Positions 54,480-63,058 of a stretch of 64,000 bases of DNA are shown here, in pieces (the first letter of the stretch is position 1; every line of letters begins with the position of its first letter). Source of the stretch: Mycobacterium bohemicum DSM 44277 (lineage in GTDB: Bacteria; Actinomycetota; Actinomycetes; Mycobacteriales; Mycobacteriaceae). The notes beneath the pieces were generated by a model. That model was not told the origin of the DNA. It searched no databases and saw only the letters and a list, made by a program, of their open reading frames with translations. The position numbers and the translations under genes were made by a program. The stretch is taken from assembly GCF_001053185.1 (NCBI RefSeq), contig NZ_CSTD01000001.1, forward strand, positions 2,001,009 through 2,065,008. Reading direction: 5' to 3'.

Positions 54480-55253
54480 TCACGAACTCATCTCCGTGGC
54501 TTCGATCTGCTCGACCATCGTCAGCAGCCCGACCGCGACCTTGCGGGCCGCGTCCAGCGCACGAGCAGTTCGCGGAACGGCCGGGTAGCGGGTGACCTCG
54601 ATGGTTTCCTCGCCCTCATAGCGCATCAAAACTTTGATGTGCCGCCACGTCGAGCCGTCCTGATCTTGGACGCCGTCGACGCGAAGTACGGTCTCGCCGC
54701 AGGTCTCGTCGTCCTCAAGATCCGGAATGCGGAGATGGCCGACGTGGAATTCGCGGCGCATCCTTGTCCCGGTGTTCTCTATCTGGACTTCTTTCCACTC
54801 GCCGACTTCGACAGCGTCGATTGGATTGGGGATGCCGTGCAGGTCGGGCAGATCGTCGAAGTATGCCGAACTCGCCGCGTGCAGACAGACGTTCTGCCGG
54901 ACCGCACCGTCGACCACGGGTATGGCGAATACCGACCGGCCGGCAGCCGCCAAGCTTGCCACCTTCGCGGCCCATTCGTCGTCGGTCATCGGTGCGCCCA
55001 GGTCGGCGGTGATCTTCACCGGTGGTGGCCATGCGCCGGTGCCGCCGATCTGGTAGCCGTGTATCTGCAAGGCCATGGGATTTTCGTTCGTGGTGGACGT
55101 CAACCCCACGTAGTCGCTCGCGGCGCGCACCGCGGGGTAGTCTTCGGCGGTCAGCGGCGCACCACGAGCGGCACGAGCGGCGGCCAGCACGCGCACCCGC
55201 GCCAGATCGTCGTCGGTGAACCTGACGCGCATGTCGATGTCGCGTGCGGTCAT
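54480..55253 (-). CDS. Hypothetical element protein
   Basis: A 257-aa protein from ATG 55253, with GGAAGAAGG upstream. Sequence includes FTDDDLARVRVLAAARAARG at the start, NPMALQIHGYQIGGTGAWPP and EWKEVQIENTGTRMRREFHV in the middle, and a helical C-terminus (ALDAARKVAVGLLTMVEQIE). No motif recognised. Position matches hypothetical genes in the phiRv1 backbone between the ATPase and the terminase-like gene. Confidence 0.6.
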   Translation of the reverse strand: MTARDIDMRVRFTDDDLARVRVLAAARAARGAPLTAEDYPAVRAASDYVGLTSTTNENPMALQIHGYQIGGTGAWPPPVKITADLGAPMTDDEWAAKVASLAAAGRSVFAIPVVDGAVRQNVCLHAASSAYFDDLPDLHGIPNPIDAVEVGEWKEVQIENTGTRMRREFHVGHLRIPDLEDDETCGETVLRVDGVQDQDGSTWRHIKVLMRYEGEETIEVTRYPAVPRTARALDAARKVAVGLLTMVEQIEATEMSS

Positions 55254-55278
55254 TTTGCTGCCCTTCTTCCTACATTCC

Positions 55279-55624
55279 TCATTTACTTACCCTTTCTATT
55301 TGGAGGCTTTTCCATGTGCCTCGTATTCGGTTGCCGATTTGACAGGCCGGCGTCTGCCGCCGGGTGATATCTCTGGTCGTTCGACACTTTTGAAGGCGGG
55401 GGAGGTCGGCGAGCACCTCGGCGATGTAGTTCATGTCGTGCGTGTTGCGGCAGCCGCACGTGTCGCCAGGCCTGGACACGTATACGCGACATGGACACCC
55501 GGACAGCGTGGTTCGCCCACACCGGAACCGGGCAGGGCGGCGCGCGCGGCCCATCGCGGCGCCAACGGGCCGGTCTGTTCGTGGGACACTTCCAGGCAGC
55601 TGCTGTTGTAAGTGAAGGCGGCAT
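55279..55624 (-). CDS. Possible Cys-rich small gene
   Basis: In the 609-base gap after the ATPase gene, the minus strand contains a frame with PARFRCGRTTLSGCPCRVYV, GDTCGCRNTHDMNYIAEVLA and a stop at 55279. The Cys spacing and the MNYIAEVLADLP segment look protein-like, but no start can be fixed (the frame extends to 55812) and other frames compete. Confidence 0.28.
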
Positions 55625-55711
55625 TTTCCGATGCCAGGCTGGTAGACGACGTTGTTGGCGTTGGGGCTATCGGCCACCGTTGGCTCCGTTCGGTTCCATG
55701 AGTTCGTTCGT

Positions 55712-55859
55712 GGCGAACTGGCACGGTTTCGGTCCGCTGTCCTGTGGTGTGGTGTTCGCAGTACGCAGTTCGCCTCTACTAAGGCGAACTGGCGAACGGC
55801 GAACTGGCCCACGCAGTTCGCCCGGCGAACTACGGCGAACTAGAGCGAACCGGCGAACT
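55712..55859. repeat. Cluster of GGCGAACT repeats (possible origin/control region)
   Basis: Exact GGCGAACT occurs at 55712, 55783, 55798, 55824, 55834 and 55852, and in reverse orientation at 55767 and 55815. Near copies are at 55791 (GGCGAACG) and 55844 (AGCGAACC). Eight exact copies in 148 bases is far above chance. The array lies 4 bases past the stop of the RepA-like ATPase gene. It resembles iterons, but could also be a regulatory or partition site. Confidence 0.7.
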
Positions 55860-55862
55860 GGA

Positions 55863-57188
55863 CTAGTCAACAAGCAACTCCACCCGCGACGGGTCGCACG
55901 AGAGGTGCCGCTCCTGGCGGGCTACGACCGGCAGACCACACTCCGCGCACGCGTAGGCAATACGGTGCAGCTGGGCGTTGCGGAGTCCGGTTTCCCTGGC
56001 CACCACACCCTTGCCGACCAACCATTGCAGCGCTTCACGGACAACCTCACGCGGGTAGCTCAGGGCTTCGATGTCACCGGCCTTGACCGGCCCATCGGCA
56101 CCGGCCAGCAGCCGGATGATGGCCACCCGCGCAGCTTCGGCCTTGGCGTCGCTGCGCGACCCTGCAGCGTAAGTCAAGCGCCGCGTGGTGGGGTCGTAGC
56201 TCAGCCGTCCCTCGGGCACGTTCACGTCACGACCCACAGCTGTGAAGAACCGTGGGGAGGTGGGGTCGTCGGCCTTGTCACGCACAATGCGCCAGATAGC
56301 GTCCGGCCAGTCCTGTAGCCGGGAGTCACCACGGGATCGTTCGTTGGCGTGGCCCATGTGGTGCACCAGTGCGGCATCAGCGATTCCGGCGTCGTTCAGT
56401 AGCGCGTCGAATTGCACCAGGAACCTACCGACATCCCGGTTTTCGTCCAGGCCAAGCTCATCCAAGATCGGGCGTAGGCAGTCAAGGATCAGGTAGTCAC
56501 ACCCCAGGAGGGCCAGCCGTGCGGCCCACTCGTTTCGGCAGGGTTCGTCCATCAGGTTGAATAGGCCCAATCGGCCCCGTAGCGACACCACGGCTACGAC
56601 GGCTGCCGTGTTGGCGATGCCCTGGTCCCGTAGCCAGCGCCGCAGCGTGTTCTCCGACATCTCGTCGTCGATCACCACGATTCGGCGGGCTGGCTGGGAC
56701 ACCGTGAACCTGCCCAGGAAATCGTCACTATCGGCCAGTGCGCGTATCAGGTTGTCACGCAGGATGGTTTTGCCCGACTTGTACTGCGCGGAAAGCATTA
56801 TGCGGCCTTCGGCCGGCGCCAGCTGGTCGATGCGGTATGGGATCGGGGCGTCGGGTTCGGCGAGTAGCGTGTCTAGGTTTTTGAACTCGGGTAGCAGTAT
56901 TGGTGGCCGCTGCTCATCTTCCAGGCGTCGTCGCGCTTCGGCTCGGATTCTCAACAGCCGCAGCTGTGCCTGGATAGCCCCCTCGTAATCGTTCAGGTCG
57001 TCCGGTGGAACGTCATCGGACGGCTGGTTGTCCGGCTCCGGTGGCGGTTGGCGGCCAAACCCGTTGCTGACCGGTGGTTCCGGTGGTTCCGGTGGTTCGG
57101 CCCGACTGTTGCGTTTGCGTTCACGTTCGGCTTCGGCCAGGGCCAGGACTTCGGCGATCTGTTCCGGCGTGGCGTCGTCGTTGCTCAT
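55863..57188 (-). CDS. RepA-like AAA ATPase of the phiRv1-type backbone
   Basis: A 441-aa protein. The N-terminal 85 residues are Pro/Glu-rich and disordered (AEPPEPPEPPVSNGFGRQPP). Then come a RecA/RepA-type core with Walker A LSAQYKSGKTILRDNLIRAL, Walker B RRIVVIDDEMSENTLRRWL and CDYLILDCLRPILDELGLDE, and a C-terminal winged-helix-like domain with a Cys pair (YACAECGLPVVA). Comparable ATPases act as hexameric helicases or loaders at element origins. ATG 57188 overlaps the previous gene (ATGA). phiRv1 has an ATPase gene at the same place (Rv1582c). Confidence 0.82.
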   Translation of the reverse strand: MSNDDATPEQIAEVLALAEAERERKRNSRAEPPEPPEPPVSNGFGRQPPPEPDNQPSDDVPPDDLNDYEGAIQAQLRLLRIRAEARRRLEDEQRPPILLPEFKNLDTLLAEPDAPIPYRIDQLAPAEGRIMLSAQYKSGKTILRDNLIRALADSDDFLGRFTVSQPARRIVVIDDEMSENTLRRWLRDQGIANTAAVVAVVSLRGRLGLFNLMDEPCRNEWAARLALLGCDYLILDCLRPILDELGLDENRDVGRFLVQFDALLNDAGIADAALVHHMGHANERSRGDSRLQDWPDAIWRIVRDKADDPTSPRFFTAVGRDVNVPEGRLSYDPTTRRLTYAAGSRSDAKAEAARVAIIRLLAGADGPVKAGDIEALSYPREVVREALQWLVGKGVVARETGLRNAQLHRIAYACAECGLPVVARQERHLSCDPSRVELLVD

Positions 57189-57349
57189 GTGATGTTGTCT
57201 CCGCGTTGCCGCATCAGTTCGGCGGCGAGTTCACTGAATCCGTTGCGCGCCAGGCGTAGGCACAGGTCGGCGCTGATGTGCTGCCGGGCCAATGCGTGCC
57301 AGTTAGCTAGCCGCACAGTCGGATCAGGGTCGTAGTAGACGTCGTTCAT
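57185..57349 (-). CDS. Small backbone protein
   Basis: A 54-aa protein from ATG 57349 (MNDVYYDPDPTVRLANWHAL), overlapping both neighbours by ATGA. The rest is one amphipathic helical hairpin (LARNGFSELAAELMRQRG). Function unknown. Coupling on both sides is the main support. Confidence 0.6.
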   Translation of the reverse strand: MNDVYYDPDPTVRLANWHALARQHISADLCLRLARNGFSELAAELMRQRGDNIT

Positions 57350-57699
57350 GCTGCGAGTCCCCACGCTTGGGCGATCCTCTCGGCGGCCTGGCGGTATGTG
57401 CCTCCGCGCTTCCACATGGCGTGTAGGCCGTCCCGGTCGGCCGCAGGCATCAGCCCGTGGTCCAAAAGATGCAGCGCGGCGGCCTCGTAGCCGCGCTTAC
57501 CGGGCGGCTCGTACCACCAGGGATCGCGACGACCGCTGGCCAGCGGTCGCAGGTCGTCCGCTACGGCACGTCGCCTACGCAAACCTTCCGCGGACCGATA
57601 AACTGGTGCTGCTTTGAAGGTCGAATTCCTGTGGTGAGGCCCCGCTTCTTGCCGGTCGCGGGGTCTTTCCCATTCAGGCGGCCCCTCCCGCGCAGTCAT
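57346..57699 (-). CDS. Hypothetical backbone protein
   Basis: A 117-aa protein from ATG 57699, overlapping the previous gene by ATGA. It contains a basic, Arg-rich segment (AEGLRRRRAVADDLRPLASG) and RGYEAAALHLLDHGLMPAAD, ending KRGGTYRQAAERIAQAWGLA, a possible DNA-binding helix pair. Family unknown; part of the conserved five-gene overlap set leading to the ATPase. Confidence 0.62.
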   Translation of the reverse strand: MTAREGPPEWERPRDRQEAGPHHRNSTFKAAPVYRSAEGLRRRRAVADDLRPLASGRRDPWWYEPPGKRGYEAAALHLLDHGLMPAADRDGLHAMWKRGGTYRQAAERIAQAWGLAA

Positions 57700-57956
57700 T
57701 CGCTCGCCTCGCGCCGGACCGGCCGCAGCAGCTCGGCAAGCTTGGCTCGCTGCTCCGACGTCAGGGGCGGGGCCTTGGCTAGCGTCTCGTTGATGTAGTC
57801 AGCGAGCTGCTGCTCTTTCAGACTTTGCGAAACTGAGACCAACTCGGGGTCATCAGCACAACGTGATCTGCTGAGCGCCGCCTTGCGACCAGCGAAATGG
57901 CGGACGGTATCGGAAGCGGGCATGGGCGGGTTCGCTCCATCTATCGACGGAGGCAC
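57696..57956 (-). CDS. Small backbone protein, helical C-terminus
   Basis: An 86-aa protein from ATG 57956. The C-terminal 35 residues (INETLAKAPPLTSEQRAKLA, then ELLRPVRRE) match a short motif found at the end of many actinobacterial element proteins. In phiRv1-like elements a small gene here is proposed to be an excisionase or regulator; sequence alone does not decide. ATGA overlap with the next gene. Confidence 0.6.
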   Translation of the reverse strand: MPPSIDGANPPMPASDTVRHFAGRKAALSRSRCADDPELVSVSQSLKEQQLADYINETLAKAPPLTSEQRAKLAELLRPVRREASE

Positions 57957-58028
57957 CGCGCTCCGGAACCCGGAGATGCCAAATCGCAGTATAACTAGCG
58001 ATCGGCTATTGCAGCGGGTGTGACACGC

Positions 58029-58682
58029 TTAGCCGCGTGGGCTGTCGCCTAGTTGGTTGCACAGCGTCGTAAGCGGCAGCACACGAACCTTGACAGTTTC
58101 CCCGGTGGGCTTCTCGTACTCATCCAGCACCGGCAATGACAGGGTGTCCAGGCTGGCGCTGATGCGATCAAGCACCATCGCCAGGGTGTCAGCGGATGCT
58201 TTAGCAGTTTGAGCGTTTTGGTTGACGGTTATGCACAGCTGGCAGCTGATCCGGATGGTGTGCCCGTCGGCGTGCTCACTGTCGCCCATGCCGTAGTCGG
58301 TTGTGCGGACGTACCCGTCGTAATGGCGTGGGGCCTGATCGCTGAGTATCGCTTCGACACGTTCCGTCGTCAACGCGAGGATGTCTTCGGTGGACACGAT
58401 GTCCGGCGCGGATTTGTCCACCAGTGCGGGAAAGAACACGTACGGGTGTTCAACGACGGTGATCTTCTTGGAGCTGTGGCGATGTAGGTACGGGCGAAAG
58501 TTGGGCGGATACGGGTTACCTAACCGGTCCAGTATTGGTTCTTCACCAATGACGTGGCGGTCCCAGCGTTGCATTTGGCGCTCGTAGCGATCCGACGCTT
58601 GCCGGCTCGGATCACAGGTGACATCGACGAGAACGATACGCTGGGGGTGCCTCTCGCAGACGATCCGGTAGTACGTGCTCAT
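58029..58682 (-). CDS. Hypothetical protein coupled to the integrase
   Basis: A 217-aa protein from ATG 58682, overlapping the integrase stop (ATGA). It begins [20 protein letters not shown] and contains RQMQRWDRHVIGEEPILDRL, HSSKKITVVEHPYVFFPALV and a helical end. Its place directly after the integrase gene suggests a role in integration control or maintenance, but no motif is recognised. Confidence 0.6.
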   Translation of the reverse strand: MSTYYRIVCERHPQRIVLVDVTCDPSRQASDRYERQMQRWDRHVIGEEPILDRLGNPYPPNFRPYLHRHSSKKITVVEHPYVFFPALVDKSAPDIVSTEDILALTTERVEAILSDQAPRHYDGYVRTTDYGMGDSEHADGHTIRISCQLCITVNQNAQTAKASADTLAMVLDRISASLDTLSLPVLDEYEKPTGETVKVRVLPLTTLCNQLGDSPRG

Positions 58683-60064
58683 CGCCAATTCACCTGTACC
58701 CGTTCCGGATTAAACACGCGCCCACTCTTACCGACAGGTGCCACAGTCACAGTCATCAGCACGTCCACCACAGCGCGGAAGCGGTCCGGGGACAGCTCGC
58801 CCACCGCGTCCACCACCTCCGGGGTGCCCAACGGTAGGTCTCGGAACACGCGCACACGTTCCTGATCCTGTTGGCGGCGTTCAAGTTTCTCGATTTTCTC
58901 CCCGATAATGTCGCTACTGATCTTCACCTGTCGCGCCGTCAACAGTCCCTCGGCACGCTCAACCGCCAGAGCGTCCAACTCCCCATACAAGGCGTTGATT
59001 TCAGCGCGGATAGCCTCGGCCTGTTCCTGGTCCTGTATCTCAGCCTTCAACAGGTTCACGGCATCGTCCATGGCCAGGCGCCCACCAACGATGTCCAACA
59101 GCAGCGGTTCCACGTACTCGGCGCGGACGTTGATGCCGTGGCAGCCCTTGCAAATGTAGGTGAGATGTTTCGTGGTCTTCCCTACGTACGCACCGGAGAG
59201 ATAGCCGCCGCACTTGCCGCAGCCCAGCACACCGGTCAGTAGATGCTTGCGCACGCTTTTGCGGCCCGGTGCGCGACCGGGCGCGTCCAGCACCGCCTGC
59301 GCCGCCCAGAACATCTGCTCATCCACCAGCGGCGGCCAATTGCCTTTACCCACAATGTCGTTACGGGTCACCGCGCCGTAGCACACCCCGTAGGTTCGCA
59401 ATCCAGCGTTGCGCGGTTTACGCAGAAACTTGGACACCACAGTCGGTGTCCACGGCTTACCGTTGACGGTCAGCGCGCCGGCCTCGTTGAACAACCTGCA
59501 CACGTCCCCCAGGCTGGCCCCGGCCAGAACCGCCGCATACGCCTGTTTGACTAGCGGCGCGGTGGCCGGGTCGGGTTGACGGTTGTCGTCGTAGCCGAAC
59601 GCTTGTGACCAGTTCGGCACCCCGCGTTCGGCCAGCTGGCGAGTCGCCCGCAGCTGGCGCGCCCGGCGATGCTCACCCTCATGGGCAGCTACAGAACCCT
59701 TCAACCTCGCCACCAGACGGCCCTGGGGTTTGGAGAGATCTACGTCCCCGGACACGGTCGCCAAGGCCAGGTGCTTCTCATCGGCCAGCGCCATGAACGA
59801 TTCCAGTTCTATCGGGCGGCGGTGCAGCCGGTCCAAGTCCCACACCACCACCGCGCCGATGCGACCTTCACGCACATCGGCCAGCATCCGCTCATAGGCA
59901 CGCCTGGGCTTGCCGTTAGTCGCGCTGGTGTCGTTGTCCAGGTATTCGACGGGGTGCCAGCCCCTGTCCTGGCACAACGCAAGACAGTCCTCGCGTTGCC
60001 GGGTGACGCCGAGCTGTTCACCCGACCTGTCTTCGCTGATCCGGAGATAGACGGCCGCATCCAT
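58679..60064 (-). CDS. int: Large serine integrase, phiRv1 type
   Basis: A 461-aa recombinase, close to the 469 aa of phiRv1 Int (Rv1586c). N-terminal catalytic domain: [20 protein letters not shown] with nucleophile Ser10, and [20 protein letters not shown] carrying the conserved Arg residues. The recombinase domain follows ([20 protein letters not shown]), then a zinc ribbon ([12 protein letters not shown] with CKGCHG) and a coiled coil ([20 protein letters not shown]). ATG 60064 lies 30 bases from the attR centre at 60094-60095, as expected for int next to attP. It catalyses integration of this element into the 13E12 gene. Confidence 0.94.
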   Translation of the reverse strand: MDAAVYLRISEDRSGEQLGVTRQREDCLALCQDRGWHPVEYLDNDTSATNGKPRRAYERMLADVREGRIGAVVVWDLDRLHRRPIELESFMALADEKHLALATVSGDVDLSKPQGRLVARLKGSVAAHEGEHRRARQLRATRQLAERGVPNWSQAFGYDDNRQPDPATAPLVKQAYAAVLAGASLGDVCRLFNEAGALTVNGKPWTPTVVSKFLRKPRNAGLRTYGVCYGAVTRNDIVGKGNWPPLVDEQMFWAAQAVLDAPGRAPGRKSVRKHLLTGVLGCGKCGGYLSGAYVGKTTKHLTYICKGCHGINVRAEYVEPLLLDIVGGRLAMDDAVNLLKAEIQDQEQAEAIRAEINALYGELDALAVERAEGLLTARQVKISSDIIGEKIEKLERRQQDQERVRVFRDLPLGTPEVVDAVGELSPDRFRAVVDVLMTVTVAPVGKSGRVFNPERVQVNWR

Positions 60065-60069
60065 GCTTA

Positions 60070-60115
60070 AAGAGTACTTCAGAAGTTCGCAGTTGACCGC
60101 GCTCCAGGAGGGGCG
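60070..60115. other. attR: right integration junction
   Basis: Element half-site GTACTTCAGAAGTTCGCAGT meets TG (60094-60095), then host half ACCGCGCTCC. GTACTT-N6-TTCG is the inverse of the element arm in attL, and the host arm mirrors GGTGCGGGGC in attL (7 of 10 positions), so both attP and attB are symmetric about TG. Confidence 0.72.
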
Positions 60116-61400
60116 GCGGTATCCATTCGGTGTCGCCCTCGACGGTCTTGCGGGTATCCCAGCCGCCGGGTTTCAGGAGGCGGTGGTGGGTGCCGCAGGC
60201 GAAGGTGAGGTTGTTGACGTCGGTGCAGCCGCACGTGGCGTAGCCGGTCACGTGGTGCACTTCCGAGTAGAACCCGGGCACCGTGCAGCCCGGTGCCGAA
60301 CATCCCCGATCCTTGGCGTACAGGACGATTCGCTGCGCCGGGGAGGCCAGGCGCTTGGTGTGGTAGAGCGCGAGGGCCTTGCACTTGTCGAAGATGGCGA
60401 GGTAGTGATGAGCGTGACGGGCCAGCCGGATGACATCGCTCATGGGCAGGACGGTGCCCCCGCCGGTCAGGCCGCGCCCGGCCGCGGCTTCGAGTTCCTC
60501 GAGCGTCGTCGTGACGACGATCGAGGCCGGCAACCCGCGATGCTGCCCCAATTGTCCTGACGCCAAAAGCGCGCGATTCGCGGTCAGCAGGGCGTCGTGG
60601 TTGCGTTGGGCGGCGCTGCGGGCGTCGTTGTCGATCGCGCCTTGGGTGGGTACGCCGTCCACGCAGGGTTCGTCGTCGAAGGGATTGCACATGCCGGGCG
60701 CGGCGAGTTTGGCCAGGACCGCCTCGATGGTGGCGCGGGCCTCCGGTGTGAGATTGCCGCGCAGGACGGACATGCCGTCGGACCCCTGGGGCCCCAGGGT
60801 CAGGCCGCGTCGTCGGGCGCGGTCCTCGTCGCGGTAGGTGCCATCGGGGTTGAGCCGATCGGCCAGGCCGGCGGCGAGTTCGGCGAGTTGTTCGGGGCGA
60901 ACCTGTGTGGCGTGCTTGGCCAGTTGAGTTTCGGCGCGGTCGCGGGTGGCGGCATCGACGAATCCCGGCAACTGGTGGGAGAAGCGGCGAATCACCGCGA
61001 TGTGTCCGCTGCCGAGCTTGCCTTCTTGTTGGCGCTCGGCGGTTCCCGCCAAGACCGGCGCCAGTGGCTCCCCCGTGAGTCCGCGCCGTGGCCCCAGGTC
61101 CGCGGCTTCGTGGATCCGTCGGGACGCGTCGGCGCGGCTGATCAGCGTCCAGTCGGCGATCACGTGGGCAAGCTTGCCGCCCAACTCTTCGGCCGTGGCA
61201 GTGCGGGCCAGGTTGTTGATGAGTCGGTGCTCGGGCACCGGGATGCGCCGGCGAATCCGCTCGCAACGCTCCAACAACGCCAACTGCTCATAGGTTTTCA
61301 ACGCATCAAAGTTCATGCCCACCAACGCATCGATCGCGGCGTCGACGGCATCGAATGCTGCCGTGACGTCATTCAGATCGACAAAGCCGGTAGAGCCCAT
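60094..61400 (-). pseudogene. 13E12-family DUF222/HNH gene, 5' part, interrupted by the element
   Basis: The first roughly 435 codons of a REP13E12-type protein: a DUF222 helical domain ([20 protein letters not shown] through [18 protein letters not shown]), then an HNH nuclease fold ([53 protein letters not shown]). Past [11 protein letters not shown] the sequence changes to element DNA, and the frame runs on to a foreign stop at 60018 ([17 protein letters not shown]). The native last 20 codons are at 1968-2027. Whether the fused 460-aa product works is unknown. Confidence 0.88.
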
Positions 61401-61493
61401 GACCCGAAGCTAGCCAAGGCCACCGACAAAAACGGCCGCCGAGAAACAACTGAAACGCAAGTGGCGCAAGTTATTTGCCGCCAGGTTGTGGCG

Positions 61494-62264
61494 CTACTTG
61501 CGTCGTGCCGCGGCCAATCGCTCTGCGAACTCCGGTGATTGGATCGAATACACCTGCGGGCCGAGTTCCGTGCGCATCGCAAACTCGTGGTGTTCGCTGT
61601 CTACCGACCGCGGGCTGATCGTCGCGCGCATGGTGGCCTTCGTCGCCATCACCACGTCGCGGGGAGCGGCCGCCGGTCCCGCGGCCAGCTCGAGAGCGGC
61701 GGCGACGGGATCGTCGGCGACCGACAGCGCAAGGCCATGCCGCACAGCGGATTCCGCGTCGAAGCGCATGCCGAACAACAGGGCCGCCCGGGCCACCTGC
61801 GGGCCGGCCGCCCGCTGCAGCATCCACGTCGCGCCTCCGCCGGGGTGGATGCCCAGCTTCTGGAAGCGGGCGTCGAACAACGCGCCCGGGCCGGCGATCC
61901 GGACGTCGGCGGCCAGCGCCAAATTCAGCCCGGCACCGACGGCCGCGCCGTTGACCGCGGCGATGGTCGGCAGCGGGCAGGCGCCGACGGCCATGAAGCC
62001 GTCATACAGGCGCTGCAGACCCGCCTCCGCCGCCCCGCCACCCGCTTCGCTGAGGGCGGCCAGGTCGGCACCCGCGCAAAAGGCTTTGCCGGCCCCGGTC
62101 ACCACCACGGCGTGCACCTCGGGGTCGGCTTCGGCCCGCTCCACGGCCTGACGCAGCCGGGCCGACATCTCGTCGGTGAGCGCGTTGCGTCGATCGGGAT
62201 CGTTGACCGTGATGAGCGCGACCCGGTTGTCGACGGTGTACAGGACGGGGTCGGACTCGGCCAT
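61494..62264 (-). CDS. Enoyl-CoA hydratase/isomerase, EchA14-like
   Basis: A 256-aa crotonase-fold protein. [35 protein letters not shown] (oxyanion-hole strand) and [20 protein letters not shown] with [15 protein letters not shown] are the standard landmarks. The usual catalytic Glu pair is only partly conserved: the second region reads [16 protein letters not shown]. Same length as EchA14 of M. tuberculosis, whose gene lies near the citE locus there, so orthology is plausible. Ordinary chromosomal gene outside the element. Confidence 0.9.
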   Translation of the reverse strand: MAESDPVLYTVDNRVALITVNDPDRRNALTDEMSARLRQAVERAEADPEVHAVVVTGAGKAFCAGADLAALSEAGGGAAEAGLQRLYDGFMAVGACPLPTIAAVNGAAVGAGLNLALAADVRIAGPGALFDARFQKLGIHPGGGATWMLQRAAGPQVARAALLFGMRFDAESAVRHGLALSVADDPVAAALELAAGPAAAPRDVVMATKATMRATISPRSVDSEHHEFAMRTELGPQVYSIQSPEFAERLAAARRK

Positions 62265-62329
62265 CGGGCACCTCCGCTCGGGATTGCTGGCGCTGCGGCG
62301 CAGCCGCAGTCAAGGCTACTTTGCGCGCT

Positions 62330-62536
62330 CCGGCGCGCGGCGCCGACGGCGGGGGGCCGTCGCGTTCCCCAGCGTGTGCACGAGGTCTACCTGGGCTTCT
62401 TCGCGGGCCTGTCGATGTATCTGGCAAGCGCCGAGATCCTGCCCAGGGCGCACACCGGGCCTCACACCCCGGTTACGTCGGCGTGCACGATCGGCGGGGG
62501 CCGTTCATGCCGCTGATCGTCGGGCTGGCGACTTAG
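62330..62536 (+). pseudogene. Decayed fragment resembling a ZIP transporter
   Basis: The plus strand has HEVYLGFFAGLSMYLASAEI then LPRAHTG in one frame, and after a shift near 62460 HPGYVGVHDRRGPFMPLIVG. LYLA(S)AEILP.AH is typical of a ZIP-family metal-transporter helix carrying metal-binding residues. No start or N-terminal helices remain. Located between two intact genes. Confidence 0.42.
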
Positions 62537-62958
62537 TCGGTGAAGTCGATCCGAACCGACACGGGAGTCGTCTCCAGCGCCTTCACCATCTTGGCTCCCA
62601 GCCGCCCGAACTTGCGCCCGCGAGCGACGACGTCGTCGTCGGGCCTGAACGTCGCCACCCCGGCGCGCCATCGATTGCCCTGCCGCACGCGGACATTCGG
62701 GTTGACGGCGATATTGCTGCCCCAGCCGGAGCGGGTGCCGTGTTGACTGATCACCCATGCTCCGCCGTCGTCGAATTGGGCCGACACGGGGACGCGGCGT
62801 GGTTGACCGGTCTTGCGGCCGATGGTCTCGAGTTCGGTGGCCATGGCTGTGCGCACGCCGAGTCTACTCAATCCTTTCACCGCCGGGTTGAGTAGGTAGC
62901 GCCCAATTGCGCGTTCCCTGCGGAACTTTCGCAGTGTCTTGTCCTGGTGAATGCTCAT
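62533..62958 (-). CDS. F420-dependent nitroreductase-family protein
   Basis: A 141-aa Ddn-like protein (deazaflavin-dependent nitroreductase family). TIGRKTGQPRRVPVSAQFDD, WVISQHGTRSGWGSNIAVNP and VRVRQGNRWRAGVATFRP are characteristic of the F420-binding split barrel. ATG 62958 chosen (MSIHQDKTLRKFRRE); the open frame extends far upstream across the TetR gene but is antisense there. Divergent from the TetR regulator, with a dyad between the two. Confidence 0.87.
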   Translation of the reverse strand: MSIHQDKTLRKFRRERAIGRYLLNPAVKGLSRLGVRTAMATELETIGRKTGQPRRVPVSAQFDDGGAWVISQHGTRSGWGSNIAVNPNVRVRQGNRWRAGVATFRPDDDVVARGRKFGRLGAKMVKALETTPVSVRIDFTD

Positions 62959-63012
62959 GGCTGTCTCCGTTGTCAGGTGAGCCCACTTAGATGTGCCCAT
63001 TTGGAAGGCTAG

Positions 63013-63028
63013 TAGACCGATCGGTATA
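63013..63028. promoter_or_regulatory. Palindrome between nitroreductase and tetR genes
   Basis: TAGACCGATCGGTATA contains the perfect 10-base palindrome ACCGATCGGT (63016-63025) in the 100-base divergent gap. This position and form suit an operator for the adjacent TetR-type regulator acting on both genes. Confidence 0.6.
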
Positions 63029-63058
63029 GTGCAATACGATGGCGGGAAGGTGGGAACG

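Larger units (their letters stand above)
2028..60095. mobile_element. About 58-kb integrated island with phiRv1-type integrase and dpd cargo
   Basis: The two halves of a 13E12 HNH gene flank this segment, a serine integrase sits at its right edge, and both junctions share TG inside symmetric half-sites. phiRv1 of M. tuberculosis is known to integrate into REP13E12 copies using a serine integrase. The right-hand 6 kb (ATPase, small overlapping genes, integrase) follows that backbone. No capsid, portal or large terminase genes were seen, so it is probably a satellite-like or defective element carrying cargo. Inside are an IS30, two IS21-type elements and the 7-deazapurine DNA modification island. 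Confidence 0.8.

Noticed and set aside
55690..55862. CRISPR array
   Set aside because: The repeat unit is only 8 bases, occurs in both orientations and has no uniform spacers; no cas genes are present.
60018..60093. Native C-terminus of the HNH protein
   Set aside because: [13 protein letters not shown] differs from the usual family ending, and the expected ending is found at 1968-2027 instead; these codons are element DNA read through the junction.
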